Positions 54,087 through 61,898 of a stretch of 64,000 nucleotides of DNA are shown here, one piece after another (positions within the stretch are counted from its first letter, which is position 1; the number at the start of each line of letters is the position of its first letter). Where the stretch lies: the NCBI GenBank assembly GCA_017309115.1, contig JAFLEF010000021.1, forward strand, positions 46,807 through 110,806. Direction: 5' to 3'. Below the pieces are notes generated by a model. It searched no databases. It was not told where the DNA came from and saw nothing but the letters and a program-made list of their open reading frames with translations. Origin of the DNA: Verrucomicrobiota bacterium (lineage in GTDB: Bacteria; Verrucomicrobiota; Verrucomicrobiia; Limisphaerales; UBA9464). Made by a program: the position numbers and the translations under genes.

Positions 54087-56189
54087 ATGACCGCTCCTCT
54101 CCAACTCACCTCGTCGGTGCAGATCGACCCTCGGGTGATCCAATCGCTGAGCCGGACTGCTGCCACACAGCTGCTGTTGATCGCGGAGGAGTTGCCCCGC
54201 CTGCTCGCCGCACCGTCGATGCGGGCCGCGTGCAACCGGGCGGCGCAGGGTATCCCCGGCGTGACCGGACGCGCCTTGTACAATCGGGTGCGTCGGTTCG
54301 CGCGGACGCATGATCCGCTCGACCTGGTGGACCGGCGGGACAGTTCCAAATTGTGGACCGCCACGGTGCGTCCGGTCGGGCTGCCGGCGGCGTTCCGGGA
54401 ATTCTACCGGGGACTGCGGGAGAAGCATCAGCGAGTGGCCACCATGGCCCACGCGGAGTTGATCGAGATCTGGCGATCGCACTACGACGTTTCCGGGAAG
54501 TATTACGACAAGATCCCAGGCTACGATCGCTGGCCGGAAGCGAGCCCGACCACCGGGATGCCGGTGGGGTGGTCCTACGATTCGCTCCAGCGCTCGGTGC
54601 CGGAACATCCGTGGGACACGGCGGCCGCCCGCCAGGGCCTGGCGGCGGCGAGTGGGTATCGGCCGCCGGTGCGGACGACTCGGGTGGGACTGCGGATCGG
54701 GGAGCGGGTGGAGTTCGACGATCACCAGTTCGATACGAAGGTTCACTTTGCAGGGCAATCGCGGGCGATGCGACCGGTGTGTTTCGGTGGGGTAGACGGG
54801 TTGTCATCGTTCGTGTCGCTCGCGGTTCGCCCGACGTTGTGGGATGATGCGGCGGAACAGAAACGGACGCTCACGGAGTTTCAGTTTCGCTGCTTCGTGC
54901 TGTGGTGGCTCTCGGAGCACGGCTACCGCAATGACGAAGCAGGAACCACGCTCTTCACGGAGCGCGGGACGGCGGTGATCCGGGCGGACTTTGAGGCTCG
55001 GCTGCGGGCCTTCACGGGCGGACGGGTGCGGGTGAGCGCGGGCTCGATGTTCTCGGAGTCGGCTCACCCGGGACAGTACGCGCCCAGGGGCAAGGGTAAC
55101 TTTCGCCACAAGGCGGCGATCGAAGGGTTTTGGAGCATCCTGGAAAACGTGCTGGATCGGCTGCCGGGCCGGATGGGGTCCAATCAACGGTTGAATGGGC
55201 CGGCTGAGCTACACGGGCGGGAGATGGTGCTGGCGAAGACCCTCGATCTCGCGCGGACGTTGCCGCCGGCGCTGGCGGAGCAACTGATGTTTCCGGTGCT
55301 GCCGTTCGGCACCTTCTCGAAGCTGACTTACGCGGCGCTGGATGCGGTGCTGGCGGATCAGGACCACGACCTGGAAGGCTGGGAGGACTTGGGCTTCGTG
55401 CGGATGGAATGGCGATCGGACGCGGGGTCGCACTTGTGGTTGCCGCAGCAGGCGCTCACCCAGTTGCCGGACGCGGAGCGGATGGCACTGGCGTCGCGGA
55501 TCTCCTCGGAGGAGGGGCTGACGCGGTGCGTGCGGCTTTCGCGGCGGGACGTGTGGGAGAGCCACAAGGGGCAGCTGACGCAGCTGGCGCCCTCGGCGCT
55601 GTGTCGCCTGATGGATCCGGAGGACGCGATCGAGGTGACGGTGACGCGGCAATCGCTGGTGGAGTTTCAGGACACGGCGCGCTTCGGGCCGGGGACGTTC
55701 CGGTTTCTGGCGCAGAGCCGCCAACGTGAACTGCACCCGGGCGACAAGTTTGCGGCGTTCTTCAATCCGCTCACGCCCCGCTGGCTCCAGCTGGTGGACA
55801 GCAAGGGCGCGCCGGTGGCGCTGCTGGAGTCCTGGGAGGCGCCCAGCCGAAACGATCTCGACGGGATCAAGCGGCAGATGGGCAAGCAAGCGGCCTGGGA
55901 AGCGGATCGCAAAGTCCGGCTGGCGGGTCGGCACTTCGACGAAGCCGAACAGCGGGCGCACCTGGCGGAGCACAATCGACTCGTCGCCGAGGCGGCGGGT
56001 AAGGGGCAAGGGGTAAGGGGTAAGGAAGCGGAGGCGCTGGCGCGGCGGGCGGCGGAGGTGGGGCGGGCGATGTTGCCCGCGGAGGACGTGGAGGTCGCGG
56101 AGGTGATCGACGAACGGATCACGATGGAGCGCCAGGCCGAAGAGACTTTGGAGCCGGATGAGGTAATCCAGCTGAGAGCTGAGAGCTGA
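54087..56189 (+). CDS. MuA-like DDE transposase
   Basis: 700 residues. N-terminal helical DNA-binding part to ~200. Catalytic core: VGLRIGERVEFDDHQFDTKVHF (first Asp near 211), FTERGTAVIRADFEARL (where many DDE enzymes have Asp there is Glu), and GNFRHKAAIEGFWSILENVLDRLPGRMG with the third acidic residue. A Mu-transposase C-terminal beta domain follows, then a basic/acidic tail. Residues ~638-646 (KGQGVRGK) are a type 3 array (55998-56026) in frame, with CAA in place of the TAA that would stop this frame. The last residues QLRAES and the TGA come from a type 2 array. It integrates and replicates the phage with MuB. Confidence 0.9.
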   Translation: MTAPLQLTSSVQIDPRVIQSLSRTAATQLLLIAEELPRLLAAPSMRAACNRAAQGIPGVTGRALYNRVRRFARTHDPLDLVDRRDSSKLWTATVRPVGLPAAFREFYRGLREKHQRVATMAHAELIEIWRSHYDVSGKYYDKIPGYDRWPEASPTTGMPVGWSYDSLQRSVPEHPWDTAAARQGLAAASGYRPPVRTTRVGLRIGERVEFDDHQFDTKVHFAGQSRAMRPVCFGGVDGLSSFVSLAVRPTLWDDAAEQKRTLTEFQFRCFVLWWLSEHGYRNDEAGTTLFTERGTAVIRADFEARLRAFTGGRVRVSAGSMFSESAHPGQYAPRGKGNFRHKAAIEGFWSILENVLDRLPGRMGSNQRLNGPAELHGREMVLAKTLDLARTLPPALAEQLMFPVLPFGTFSKLTYAALDAVLADQDHDLEGWEDLGFVRMEWRSDAGSHLWLPQQALTQLPDAERMALASRISSEEGLTRCVRLSRRDVWESHKGQLTQLAPSALCRLMDPEDAIEVTVTRQSLVEFQDTARFGPGTFRFLAQSRQRELHPGDKFAAFFNPLTPRWLQLVDSKGAPVALLESWEAPSRNDLDGIKRQMGKQAAWEADRKVRLAGRHFDEAEQRAHLAEHNRLVAEAAGKGQGVRGKEAEALARRAAEVGRAMLPAEDVEVAEVIDERITMERQAEETLEPDEVIQLRAES
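55998..56026. repeat. Heptad array type 3 inside the transposase gene
   Basis: Units GGGTAAG, GGGCAAG, GGGTAAG, GGGTAAG; the second carries C for T exactly where the reading frame would meet TAA. Confidence 0.9.
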
Positions 56190-56199
56190 GAGCTGAGAG
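56169..56199. repeat. Heptad array type 2 ending the transposase gene
   Basis: Four CTGAGAG units on the coding strand; the TGA of the third supplies the transposase stop, and the array ends 12 bases before the MuB-like start. Confidence 0.92.
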
Positions 56200-56210
56200 A
56201 AAGAACTAAT

Positions 56211-57326
56211 ATGGAAACATTGGAAACGGAAGCAGTGGGCCCGGTGACCTTGTCGGCACCGAGGCGGTGGTCGATCGCCACAAATGTGGTGACCCAGGAA
56301 ACGGCGACGTTGCCCGACTTTGAGCGGGAACAGTTGCGCTGGCTCCAGCACTACGGGCTGGGGGCGAACCTAACGCTGAAGGAACTGGCAGCGCAGATTT
56401 TGCAACCCGACGGGACGGCCTATTCCCAGGATTCGCTGTACCAGACGCTCACGGGGAAGCGCATTCGCGAGGGGGTGAATCTGCGGCCGCTGGCGGAAGC
56501 AATCGCCCGGTTTCGCCGGCGGGTGGAAGAAGTCTCGGCGAAGAGTGCCACGGCGTTCATCAGCACGCCGCAGTCGCGAAAGTTGTTCCGCATTTTCAAA
56601 CTCGCGCTGGAGAAGCATCGGTTGGCGTTCGTTTTCGGCGAGGCGCAGATCGGCAAGACCTCGGCAGCGGCGGAGTTTCAGCGGCTGCACAATCACGGGC
56701 AGACCCACCTGTTCCGGTTGCCCACGCGGGGGACGATGGGGGACACGCTGATGGAGGTGGGGTTGCGGTTGGGAATTCCGTCGCGGGCGCGGGTGACGGA
56801 TCTGCGGCGGCGGATCATCGAATCGTTCGACGAGAACAATCTGATCATCGTCGATGAGGCGCACCAATGCCTGTACGGGCGGTACCACGACACCACGGCG
56901 ATGGTCCTGGAATTCTTCCGGGAGATTCATGATCGCCGGGGGTGTGGGGTGGTCTTCATGGGCACGGACGTGCTGCGCTCGGGGATTCTGCACAACAAGG
57001 TGCTCTCGCAGTTGTGGCGGCGACGGTCGCCGGGGCTGACGGTGCAGTTGCCGGCGATGGTGCCGGACGAGGACCTGAATGTGTTTGCCGATGCCTTCGG
57101 CCTGGAGCCGGCGCCGGACAAGGAGCGGCGGATCTCGTTTGACGCGGGCGGGACCTTTGCAGCGAACCCGAAGAAGTTGCAGACGGACATCGTGCGGGAG
57201 GAAGGCCTGGGATCCTGGATCCGACTGCTGGAGGACGCGCGAGATCTGGCCAAGGAAACGTCGAGCGGGATGAGCTGGGGCCGGGTGCTGGCGGCGTACT
57301 GCCAGGCGCAGGCGATGGAGATGTGA
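56211..57326 (+). CDS. MuB-like AAA ATPase (transposition target-delivery protein)
   Basis: 371 residues. An N-terminal helix-turn-helix region (LKELAAQILQPDGTAYSQDSLYQTLTGKRIREG) as in MuB is followed by an AAA core with Walker A FGEAQIGKTSAAAEF (about 143-157), Walker B LIIVDEAHQ (about 210-218), sensor 1 region VVFMGTDVLRSG and arginine-rich WRRRSPG. The C-terminal domain is helical. It binds target DNA with ATP, stimulates MuA and gives target immunity. It lies 21 bases after the transposase, separated by a heptad array. Confidence 0.88.
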   Translation: METLETEAVGPVTLSAPRRWSIATNVVTQETATLPDFEREQLRWLQHYGLGANLTLKELAAQILQPDGTAYSQDSLYQTLTGKRIREGVNLRPLAEAIARFRRRVEEVSAKSATAFISTPQSRKLFRIFKLALEKHRLAFVFGEAQIGKTSAAAEFQRLHNHGQTHLFRLPTRGTMGDTLMEVGLRLGIPSRARVTDLRRRIIESFDENNLIIVDEAHQCLYGRYHDTTAMVLEFFREIHDRRGCGVVFMGTDVLRSGILHNKVLSQLWRRRSPGLTVQLPAMVPDEDLNVFADAFGLEPAPDKERRISFDAGGTFAANPKKLQTDIVREEGLGSWIRLLEDARDLAKETSSGMSWGRVLAAYCQAQAMEM

Positions 57327-57357
57327 TCCGCAGATTCAACGCAGATTTTCACAGATT
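57325..57357. repeat. CGCAGATT-type repeat between MuB-like and MazG-like genes
   Basis: TCCGCAGATTCAACGCAGATT plus a CACAGATT unit fill the whole gap; same family as the chromosomal 2518-2550 array. Confidence 0.75.
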
Positions 57358-57705
57358 ATGGACAAAACGTTTCAATTCAAAGTGTGGCCGGTGCTCTTAG
57401 AAGCCTGCGGCGAACTGGATCGCGCGACTTCCAAGTTTCCAACCTGGCCAACTGACCCGCTTCACGCTGTCGGAGTCGTGGCCGAAGAAATGGGTGAGCT
57501 GCAACGGGAGGTGCTGCAACTAACCTACGAGCCCACCAAATCCACCAAAGAAAGCGTGCGGAAGGAGGCTATCCAACTCGCCGCTATGTCGCTGCGTTTT
57601 CTGATGAGCCTCGACCAATACGAGTATTCTCCAGGCCCGCAGCATCAGCAAATCATGAACCCGACTGGTCACATCGTTTTCGACGACGTGGAGGGGGCGC
57701 GATGA
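57358..57705 (+). CDS. MazG-like NTP pyrophosphohydrolase
   Basis: 115 residues. LHAVGVVAEEMGELQREVLQLTYEP followed by KEAIQLAAMSLRFLMSL matches the all-alpha NTP-PPase pattern EExxE..ExxQ/D, with an E-E-x-x-E metal site near residues 43-47. It may clean the nucleotide pool or lower alarmones during lytic growth. The start directly abuts the CGCAGATT repeat. It overlaps the next gene by 4 bases. Confidence 0.72.
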   Translation: MDKTFQFKVWPVLLEACGELDRATSKFPTWPTDPLHAVGVVAEEMGELQREVLQLTYEPTKSTKESVRKEAIQLAAMSLRFLMSLDQYEYSPGPQHQQIMNPTGHIVFDDVEGAR

Positions 57706-57968
57706 ATACGCCCAGCCCCGACAGAAATGTCGAAGCGGTCCGGAACCTCCTGTTGGTTCGGTCCCAAGTCGGGCTCCAAAAGTACGGAGTCACCACCGAG
57801 CGCACGGATCTGGTGAGGCTTGATTGGTTGCGCCATGCGCAAGCCGAAGCGCTCGACTTCGCAGTGTATCTGCAACGGCTGATCTGCGACGAACTCGAAG
57901 CGGCCCAGAACACCAACCCGACCGTGGTCAACGGGCAGATCATTTTCGAGGTGGAGGGGGAACTGTGA
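57702..57968 (+). CDS. Small helical phage protein (KYG motif), 88 aa
   Basis: 88 residues: RNLLLVRSQVGLQKYGVTTERTDLVRLDWLRHAQAEALDFAVYLQRLICDELEAAQ. The VGLQKYG..T..R.DL....WL.HA..EALD..VYL pattern recurs in many phage proteins with a MazG-like helical build, possibly a sister NTP-PPase-fold protein. It overlaps both neighbours (ATGA, GTGA). Confidence 0.6.
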   Translation: MNTPSPDRNVEAVRNLLLVRSQVGLQKYGVTTERTDLVRLDWLRHAQAEALDFAVYLQRLICDELEAAQNTNPTVVNGQIIFEVEGEL

Positions 57969-58180
57969 CTGCCACACTTGCCCAGATCCGGGAATTGCAG
58001 GGGCTCGTGGCCAAGGCCAACGCCGCCCTCACTCCCCTGGCCGCCGACGGCGAAGGCCGGGATTGCCACGGGGGAACCATCCGGAATCCGGATGTCAACG
58101 CCGATTCACCCACCACCCCTGCCGTCCAGGCGGCCCTGATCTGCGTAAACGCCCTCAAGGGCGCAGCGGAGGAGCAGTAA
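57965..58180 (+). CDS. Small early phage protein, 71 aa
   Basis: 71 residues from a GTG at 57965 whose GTGA overlaps the preceding stop: TLAQIRELQGLVAKANAALTPLAADGEGRDCHGGTIRNPDVNADSPTTPAVQAALICVNALKG. Helical, no motif. Coupling to the preceding gene is the main support. Confidence 0.5.
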   Translation: MTATLAQIRELQGLVAKANAALTPLAADGEGRDCHGGTIRNPDVNADSPTTPAVQAALICVNALKGAAEEQ

Positions 58181-58211
58181 TCTTACCTCTTACCCCTTAC
58201 CCCTTACCCGC
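58181..58211. repeat. Heptad array type 3
   Basis: TTACCTC/TTACCCC units in open orientation filling the gap to the next GTG start. Confidence 0.88.
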
Positions 58212-58212
58212 T

Positions 58213-58467
58213 GTGAACCAAAAGACCTACCGCCGACGGAATCTGGGCCGCACTCAGTGTGAACGCATCGAGCGCTATCTCTCCAAATACGAGGGGCGCT
58301 GGATCGGGATGCCGACGCTGGCGCGGGTGGGTGCGGGGTCCCCGCAGGGGTTTTGCATCGTCCACTCGCGGATCTCGGATCTGCGCGAGCGCGGCCTGCG
58401 CATCGAGCAGGAATCGCGGCGGGTGGCAGGACGGTGCGCCAGCTTTTACCGGCTCGTGCCGGCGTGA
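58213..58467 (+). CDS. Winged-helix-like phage protein, 84 aa
   Basis: 84 residues from a GTG at 58213 directly after the array; longer frames pass through the repeat and are rejected. RTQCERIERYLSKYEGRWIGMPTLARVGAGSPQGFCIVHSRISDLRERGLRIEQESRRVAGRCASFYRLV is the winged-helix pattern of phage regulators (two helices then a beta wing). Probably DNA-binding. Confidence 0.65.
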   Translation: MNQKTYRRRNLGRTQCERIERYLSKYEGRWIGMPTLARVGAGSPQGFCIVHSRISDLRERGLRIEQESRRVAGRCASFYRLVPA

Positions 58468-58500
58468 ACTTCAACTGTCTCTCAACCTTCAACTACAACT
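58468..58500. repeat. Heptad array type 1, degenerate
   Basis: CTTCAACTGTCTCTCAACCT-like units with several changes between two early genes. Confidence 0.7.
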
Positions 58501-58615
58501 CACATGACACTACTCGACGAAGCGCCCCGGTTGATCGCCTGGGCCAAACTCAACGGACTGATGGGAGAAGTCGCGGCTTCCCGTCGGCCGCACTCCGGCA
58601 CCGAATCACCTGACG

Positions 58616-58849
58616 GTGCTGGTTCACGTGGAACTGCTGAACGGCGAATGGGTGGCCAAGGCCGAGGGCGTGCGGCGGTCAGGGCCGGACGCGGAATCGG
58701 CCGTGAGGCGGGCGGGCGTGGCCTTTCTCGGGAAGCGGAAGCGGACGCTGAGCATCCCGGGCGTTCTCCAGAATGACGACGCGATCGAGGCCGATCCGGT
58801 GGCCGGCGGCACGTGGAAGGTCTCCTGGAATCCGAACCGTGAAGCCTGA
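58616..58849 (+). CDS. Small early phage protein, possibly frameshifted, 77 aa
   Basis: 77 residues from a GTG at 58616: LVHVELLNGEWVAKAEGVRRSGPDAESAVRRAGVAFLGKRKRTLSIPGVLQND. Beta-alpha-beta pattern. No ribosome site precedes the GTG. A separate frame starts well at 58504 with MTLLDEAPRLIAWAKLNGLMGEV, then turns into Arg/Gly-rich sequence typical of an out-of-frame shadow. The two may be halves of one gene split by a single-base change near 58570-58610, or the first may be a short gene of its own. Confidence 0.5.
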   Translation: MLVHVELLNGEWVAKAEGVRRSGPDAESAVRRAGVAFLGKRKRTLSIPGVLQNDDAIEADPVAGGTWKVSWNPNREA

Positions 58850-58892
58850 GCCCTCCCCCTTCCCACACGAACACGACTACGACCTGAATCCT

Positions 58893-59198
58893 ATGAATGC
58901 GACTCAATCGGATACCTTGCCGCAGCGTAAAGAACGCTGCGCGCTGGAGATGGAAAACCAGATCCTCGGTGAGGAACTGCTGAAGGCCCGCGCGGAACAT
59001 GCGGGTATGCGAGCCATGATCTTTGGGCTCTATGTGGCTGTGTTCTTCCTCGGCGTCACCCATACGACCAAGTGGGTTCTGTGGACCGTCGCGATCGCCT
59101 TTATGGTGTTTGCCGCTCTGATGCTCATCGGCGGCGTGTGCTGGGCTGCCAAACGCGGCGACGAAGCCATGGGCATCGGCGACTCCCAGGGGCGCTGA
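58893..59198 (+). CDS. Early membrane protein, 101 aa
   Basis: 101 residues from the ATG at 58893 (a GTG at 58839 would add 18). A charged N-terminal helix (KERCALEMENQILGEELLKARAEHAGMRAM) leads into two membrane helices (IFGLYVAVFFLGVTH and VLWTVAIAFMVFAALMLIGGVCWA). No family recognised. Its place in the early operon suggests superinfection exclusion or membrane association of replication. Confidence 0.55.
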   Translation: MNATQSDTLPQRKERCALEMENQILGEELLKARAEHAGMRAMIFGLYVAVFFLGVTHTTKWVLWTVAIAFMVFAALMLIGGVCWAAKRGDEAMGIGDSQGR

Positions 59199-59202
59199 TC
59201 CG

Positions 59203-59234
59203 GTCTCTCAACTCTCAACTTTCAACTCTCAACT
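59203..59234. repeat. Heptad array type 1
   Basis: Four CTCTCAA/CTTTCAA units in open orientation just before the Gam-like start. Confidence 0.9.
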
Positions 59235-59243
59235 TCTTCCCCC

Positions 59244-60398
59244 ATGTCCCGAATCAAACTTCCCGACCCCTACGCCACGATCGAAACCAAAGCCCAAGCC
59301 GAGATCGTGCTGGGCGACATTCGCGAGCTCTCCATTCGCAAGGCCCGGCTGCTGGCCGACCGCGAGGAGGAACGTCAGCGGATCGAAGAATCCTGCAAGG
59401 AGGCCTTGGCCATCCTGGACGACGAGATCAACACCAAGAGCGAGGCGCTGCGCACTTGGGCGGAATTGAACCCGGAGGAATTTGGCAAACGGCGATCGCT
59501 GGAACTGACCCACGGCACGGTGGGCTGGCGGATCGGCATGCCGAAGCTGGTGAAGAAGTGCAAAGCGAAGTGGGATGATCTCGTCGGAGTCGTCGATGCT
59601 CGCTTGGGATCAGCCTTCATCCGAGTGAAGAAGGAGGTCAACCGCGAGGCCATCCTCGACGCCCGGGACACGCTGGATCCGGTGCAGGTGAAGGCCTGCG
59701 GGCTGGCGATCGAGCAGGGCGACGCCTTCTACGTCGAGCCGAAGATGGACCAGGTGGAGACGCGGACGGTCGTGGACACGGTGACGAAGTTGGCGGCGTT
59801 GTTCGTCTTCCTCCTCGGCGCGGTGTTCGGCCAAGCCGCCAACGTGGGACTCACCTGGGATCCGAACACGGAGGCCGATCTGGGCGGGTACCGGGTGTAC
59901 TACGGGCCGGCGAGCCGGAGCTACACCAACGTGGTGAACGTGGGCCGGACCAACGTCGCCCGGGTGACGGGCCTGCTGGATGGCGCGGCGTACTTCTTTG
60001 CCGTGACCGCGTACAACACGAACGGCCTGGAGAGCGACTACTCGAACGAGGTGCGGATCCAGACCGGCACGCGTCCGGCGGCGCCCGGCGGATTGGGCGG
60101 CAGCCAGGAGCGGGACGTGGTGCAGATCCAGTGGCGCGGCAAGACCAACAGCAACGGCACGATCACGCCGGTGGGCCAGGTGCTGGTGGCCGCGAATCTC
60201 CTGCCGGCCACGGTGGCGGCGACCATCGTGACGACTCCATCGGACGGCACGCTGACGACTCAGAATCGCACGGTCACCACGACCAACGGGCTGGCGGAGA
60301 TCGTGGGCAAATCCTTGCGCCCTCCCTTTGGCGCCTGGGTGGGCGTGAAGACGGTGACAATCCCCAGCGGGGAGATCTCCTCGGTCGTCTTCAACTGA
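59244..60398 (+). CDS. Gam-like host-nuclease inhibitor fused to a secreted FN3 domain
   Basis: 384 residues. Residues 1-165 match Mu Gam: a long coiled coil (AEIVLGDIRELSIRKARLLADREEERQRIEESCKEAL), HGTVGWRIGMPKLVKK, and FIRVKKEVNREAILDARDTL with CGLAIEQGDAFYVEP. Gam binds DNA ends like Ku. Residues ~178-199 form a membrane/signal segment (VTKLAALFVFLLGAVFGQAAN). An FN3 domain follows (about 199-275, LTWDPNTEADLGGYRVYYGPASRSYTNVVNVG to YSNEVRIQTG) and a beta tail. A cytoplasmic DNA-binder fused to an exported domain is paradoxical. Met168 (59745) could start a separate secreted FN3 protein in the same frame. Confidence 0.78.
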   Translation: MSRIKLPDPYATIETKAQAEIVLGDIRELSIRKARLLADREEERQRIEESCKEALAILDDEINTKSEALRTWAELNPEEFGKRRSLELTHGTVGWRIGMPKLVKKCKAKWDDLVGVVDARLGSAFIRVKKEVNREAILDARDTLDPVQVKACGLAIEQGDAFYVEPKMDQVETRTVVDTVTKLAALFVFLLGAVFGQAANVGLTWDPNTEADLGGYRVYYGPASRSYTNVVNVGRTNVARVTGLLDGAAYFFAVTAYNTNGLESDYSNEVRIQTGTRPAAPGGLGGSQERDVVQIQWRGKTNSNGTITPVGQVLVAANLLPATVAATIVTTPSDGTLTTQNRTVTTTNGLAEIVGKSLRPPFGAWVGVKTVTIPSGEISSVVFN

Positions 60399-60430
60399 GT
60401 CTCTCAACTTTCAACTTTCAACTCTCAACT
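60399..60430. repeat. Heptad array type 1
   Basis: Four CTCTCAA/CTTTCAA units filling the gap between the Gam fusion and the DnaA-like gene. Confidence 0.9.
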
Positions 60431-60436
60431 GCTGCC

Positions 60437-60907
60437 ATGACTTACTCCGCGCTGGATCCTCAAGCCAATCGGCCCGCCCTGAAACTGCGAGCCCCCGAAT
60501 TTCGCACGGTGTCGGAGATCGACGCCGAGATCGAGCGGCTGTATCGGCTGCGGGCGACGTTGGCCGCGGCGAGCGCGGGGCCGTCGCAGCGGCAGATGCT
60601 CGACGTGGTGGTGGAGGCAGTCTGCCAGGTCTGGGGAATCACGCGGGACGCTCTGCTCGGCCGGGGCCGTCTCCAACCGGTGTCGGATGCCCGACAGGCG
60701 GCGATGTACGTGATGTATCTGGACCGGGGACTGAGTTCCTCGGACGCCGGGGCGCTCTTCAATCGGGACCACGGCACGGTGCTGCATGCGGTCTTCCAAG
60801 TGGAGGCGAAGTGGAGCACGGAAATGGGCTTTCGCCGGAAGTTTGACGCGTTGCGCGCGCACCTGGGCCTGAAGCCCTGGCTGCTCAAAGCGGGGAGGGT
60901 GTCGTGA
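60437..60907 (+). CDS. DnaA domain IV-like DNA-binding protein
   Basis: 156 residues from the ATG at 60437. A heptad helix (SEIDAEIERLYRLRATLAAAS) precedes QRQMLDVVVEAVCQVWGITRDALLGRGRLQPVSDARQAAMYVMYLDRGLSSSDAGALFNRDHGTVLHAVFQVEAKW. This matches the DnaA C-terminal domain, including the R.A.MY......S....G..F.RDH.TVLHA signature that reads DnaA boxes. No AAA domain is present, so it cannot initiate alone; it may recruit host replication or bind host DnaA boxes. It overlaps the next gene (GTGA). Confidence 0.82.
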   Translation: MTYSALDPQANRPALKLRAPEFRTVSEIDAEIERLYRLRATLAAASAGPSQRQMLDVVVEAVCQVWGITRDALLGRGRLQPVSDARQAAMYVMYLDRGLSSSDAGALFNRDHGTVLHAVFQVEAKWSTEMGFRRKFDALRAHLGLKPWLLKAGRVS

Positions 60908-61629
60908 GCCATCGCTACCGTCGCCCGGAGGGCACGCTGATGACCGCGCCTCAGAAGCAGATGTTTTGGCGGGAATGGGCCAAGGCCGTGGCCTGGCAGC
61001 GCTGGGGTCGGGTGGAGGCCGAGACCGAGCGGAAGGCGATGCTGGCGCGGTGCGGATTTACTTCGCTGACTTTGGTGGATCGGATGGGGGGATTTGACCG
61101 GCTTTTGGCGCACGTGCGGTTTCTCCAGGACAACCTCAAAGGGGCCCGGGAAATGGACCATCCGGAGGACGGGGATCGGCGGCGTTTGCTGTGGGTGATC
61201 CGGGAGGAATTGCTGCCGGGATTGGCGCTCTACGTGGCGGATGCGGAGGCGTACATGCTGGGGATCATTCGGGACAAATTTCCCTGGCGCCTGGCGGTGC
61301 CGGCGGAGGGGGAGGAACCGAAGGCCTACCCGGCGATCTTGGACGAGCTGGAGGCGCGGCCCCAGCTGCGGCAGCGGGGCACGGAGGTGGAGAGCGTGCC
61401 GAGCGAATTGGATCAGCTGCGGATGACGCTGACGGGGCGGCTGGCGGATCTGAAACGGAAGGGGAAGAAGGTCGAGATTCCCTACAAAGAGCAGGTCCGG
61501 CGGCAGGACGAGTTCGACCAGCTGGTGGCGCTGCGGATGGAGTCGGGTGCGTCCCGGGAAGATGCGATTGGTTGGGCCTCGGGGAAACTGGCTGAGCCCG
61601 CGCTGGCGGGAGAGGGGGAACCGTTTTGA
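60904..61629 (+). CDS. GemA/gp16-like early regulatory protein (tentative)
   Basis: 241 residues from a GTG at 60904. The core MTAPQKQMFWREWAKAVAWQRW, RKAMLARCGFTSLTLVDRMGGFDRLLAHVRFLQDN recalls the Mu gp16/GemA family (DUF1018) pattern of Q..F....W......R......CGF.S...V....FD.LL..... The C-terminal half is Arg/Glu-rich and helical (LRMTLTGRLADLKRKGKKVEIPYKEQVRRQDEFDQL). GemA modulates host gene expression in Mu. The match is by eye only. Confidence 0.55.
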   Translation: MSHRYRRPEGTLMTAPQKQMFWREWAKAVAWQRWGRVEAETERKAMLARCGFTSLTLVDRMGGFDRLLAHVRFLQDNLKGAREMDHPEDGDRRRLLWVIREELLPGLALYVADAEAYMLGIIRDKFPWRLAVPAEGEEPKAYPAILDELEARPQLRQRGTEVESVPSELDQLRMTLTGRLADLKRKGKKVEIPYKEQVRRQDEFDQLVALRMESGASREDAIGWASGKLAEPALAGEGEPF

Positions 61630-61898
61630 AAGTGCGCCTGCCCAAGTCGGCCGGGAAGGCCGTGGATCTGCTGATTCAGGATCACCAGCGGATGGAGTTC
61701 ATGGAGAACTGGAAGGTGGAATTTCTAACCTCGGGCGGGGCGTTGACGGGATGGATTCCCGAGCCTCACTGCTTCCAGGAGTCGGGCAAGACCCGCCGGG
61801 AGGTAGTCGACAAGCTGAGGGCAACGGTGGAACAGCATGAACGGGAGAACCGACGGATGCGGGCGGTGGAGGTTTTGTTGAAAGGGAGGAAGGGATGA
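61626..61898 (+). CDS. Small early phage protein, 90 aa
   Basis: 90 residues from a TTG at 61626 overlapping the preceding stop; a GTG at 61632 is equally possible. RLPKSAGKAVDLLIQDHQRMEFMENWKVEFLTSGGALTGWIPEPHCFQESGKTRREVVDKLRATVEQHE: alpha/beta, acidic, no motif. It overlaps the methyltransferase gene by 4 bases. Confidence 0.5.
   Translation: MKVRLPKSAGKAVDLLIQDHQRMEFMENWKVEFLTSGGALTGWIPEPHCFQESGKTRREVVDKLRATVEQHERENRRMRAVEVLLKGRKG

Noticed and set aside
60437-60907. Chromosomal replication initiator dnaA
   Set aside because: Only the C-terminal DNA-binding domain is present, inside the phage early operon.
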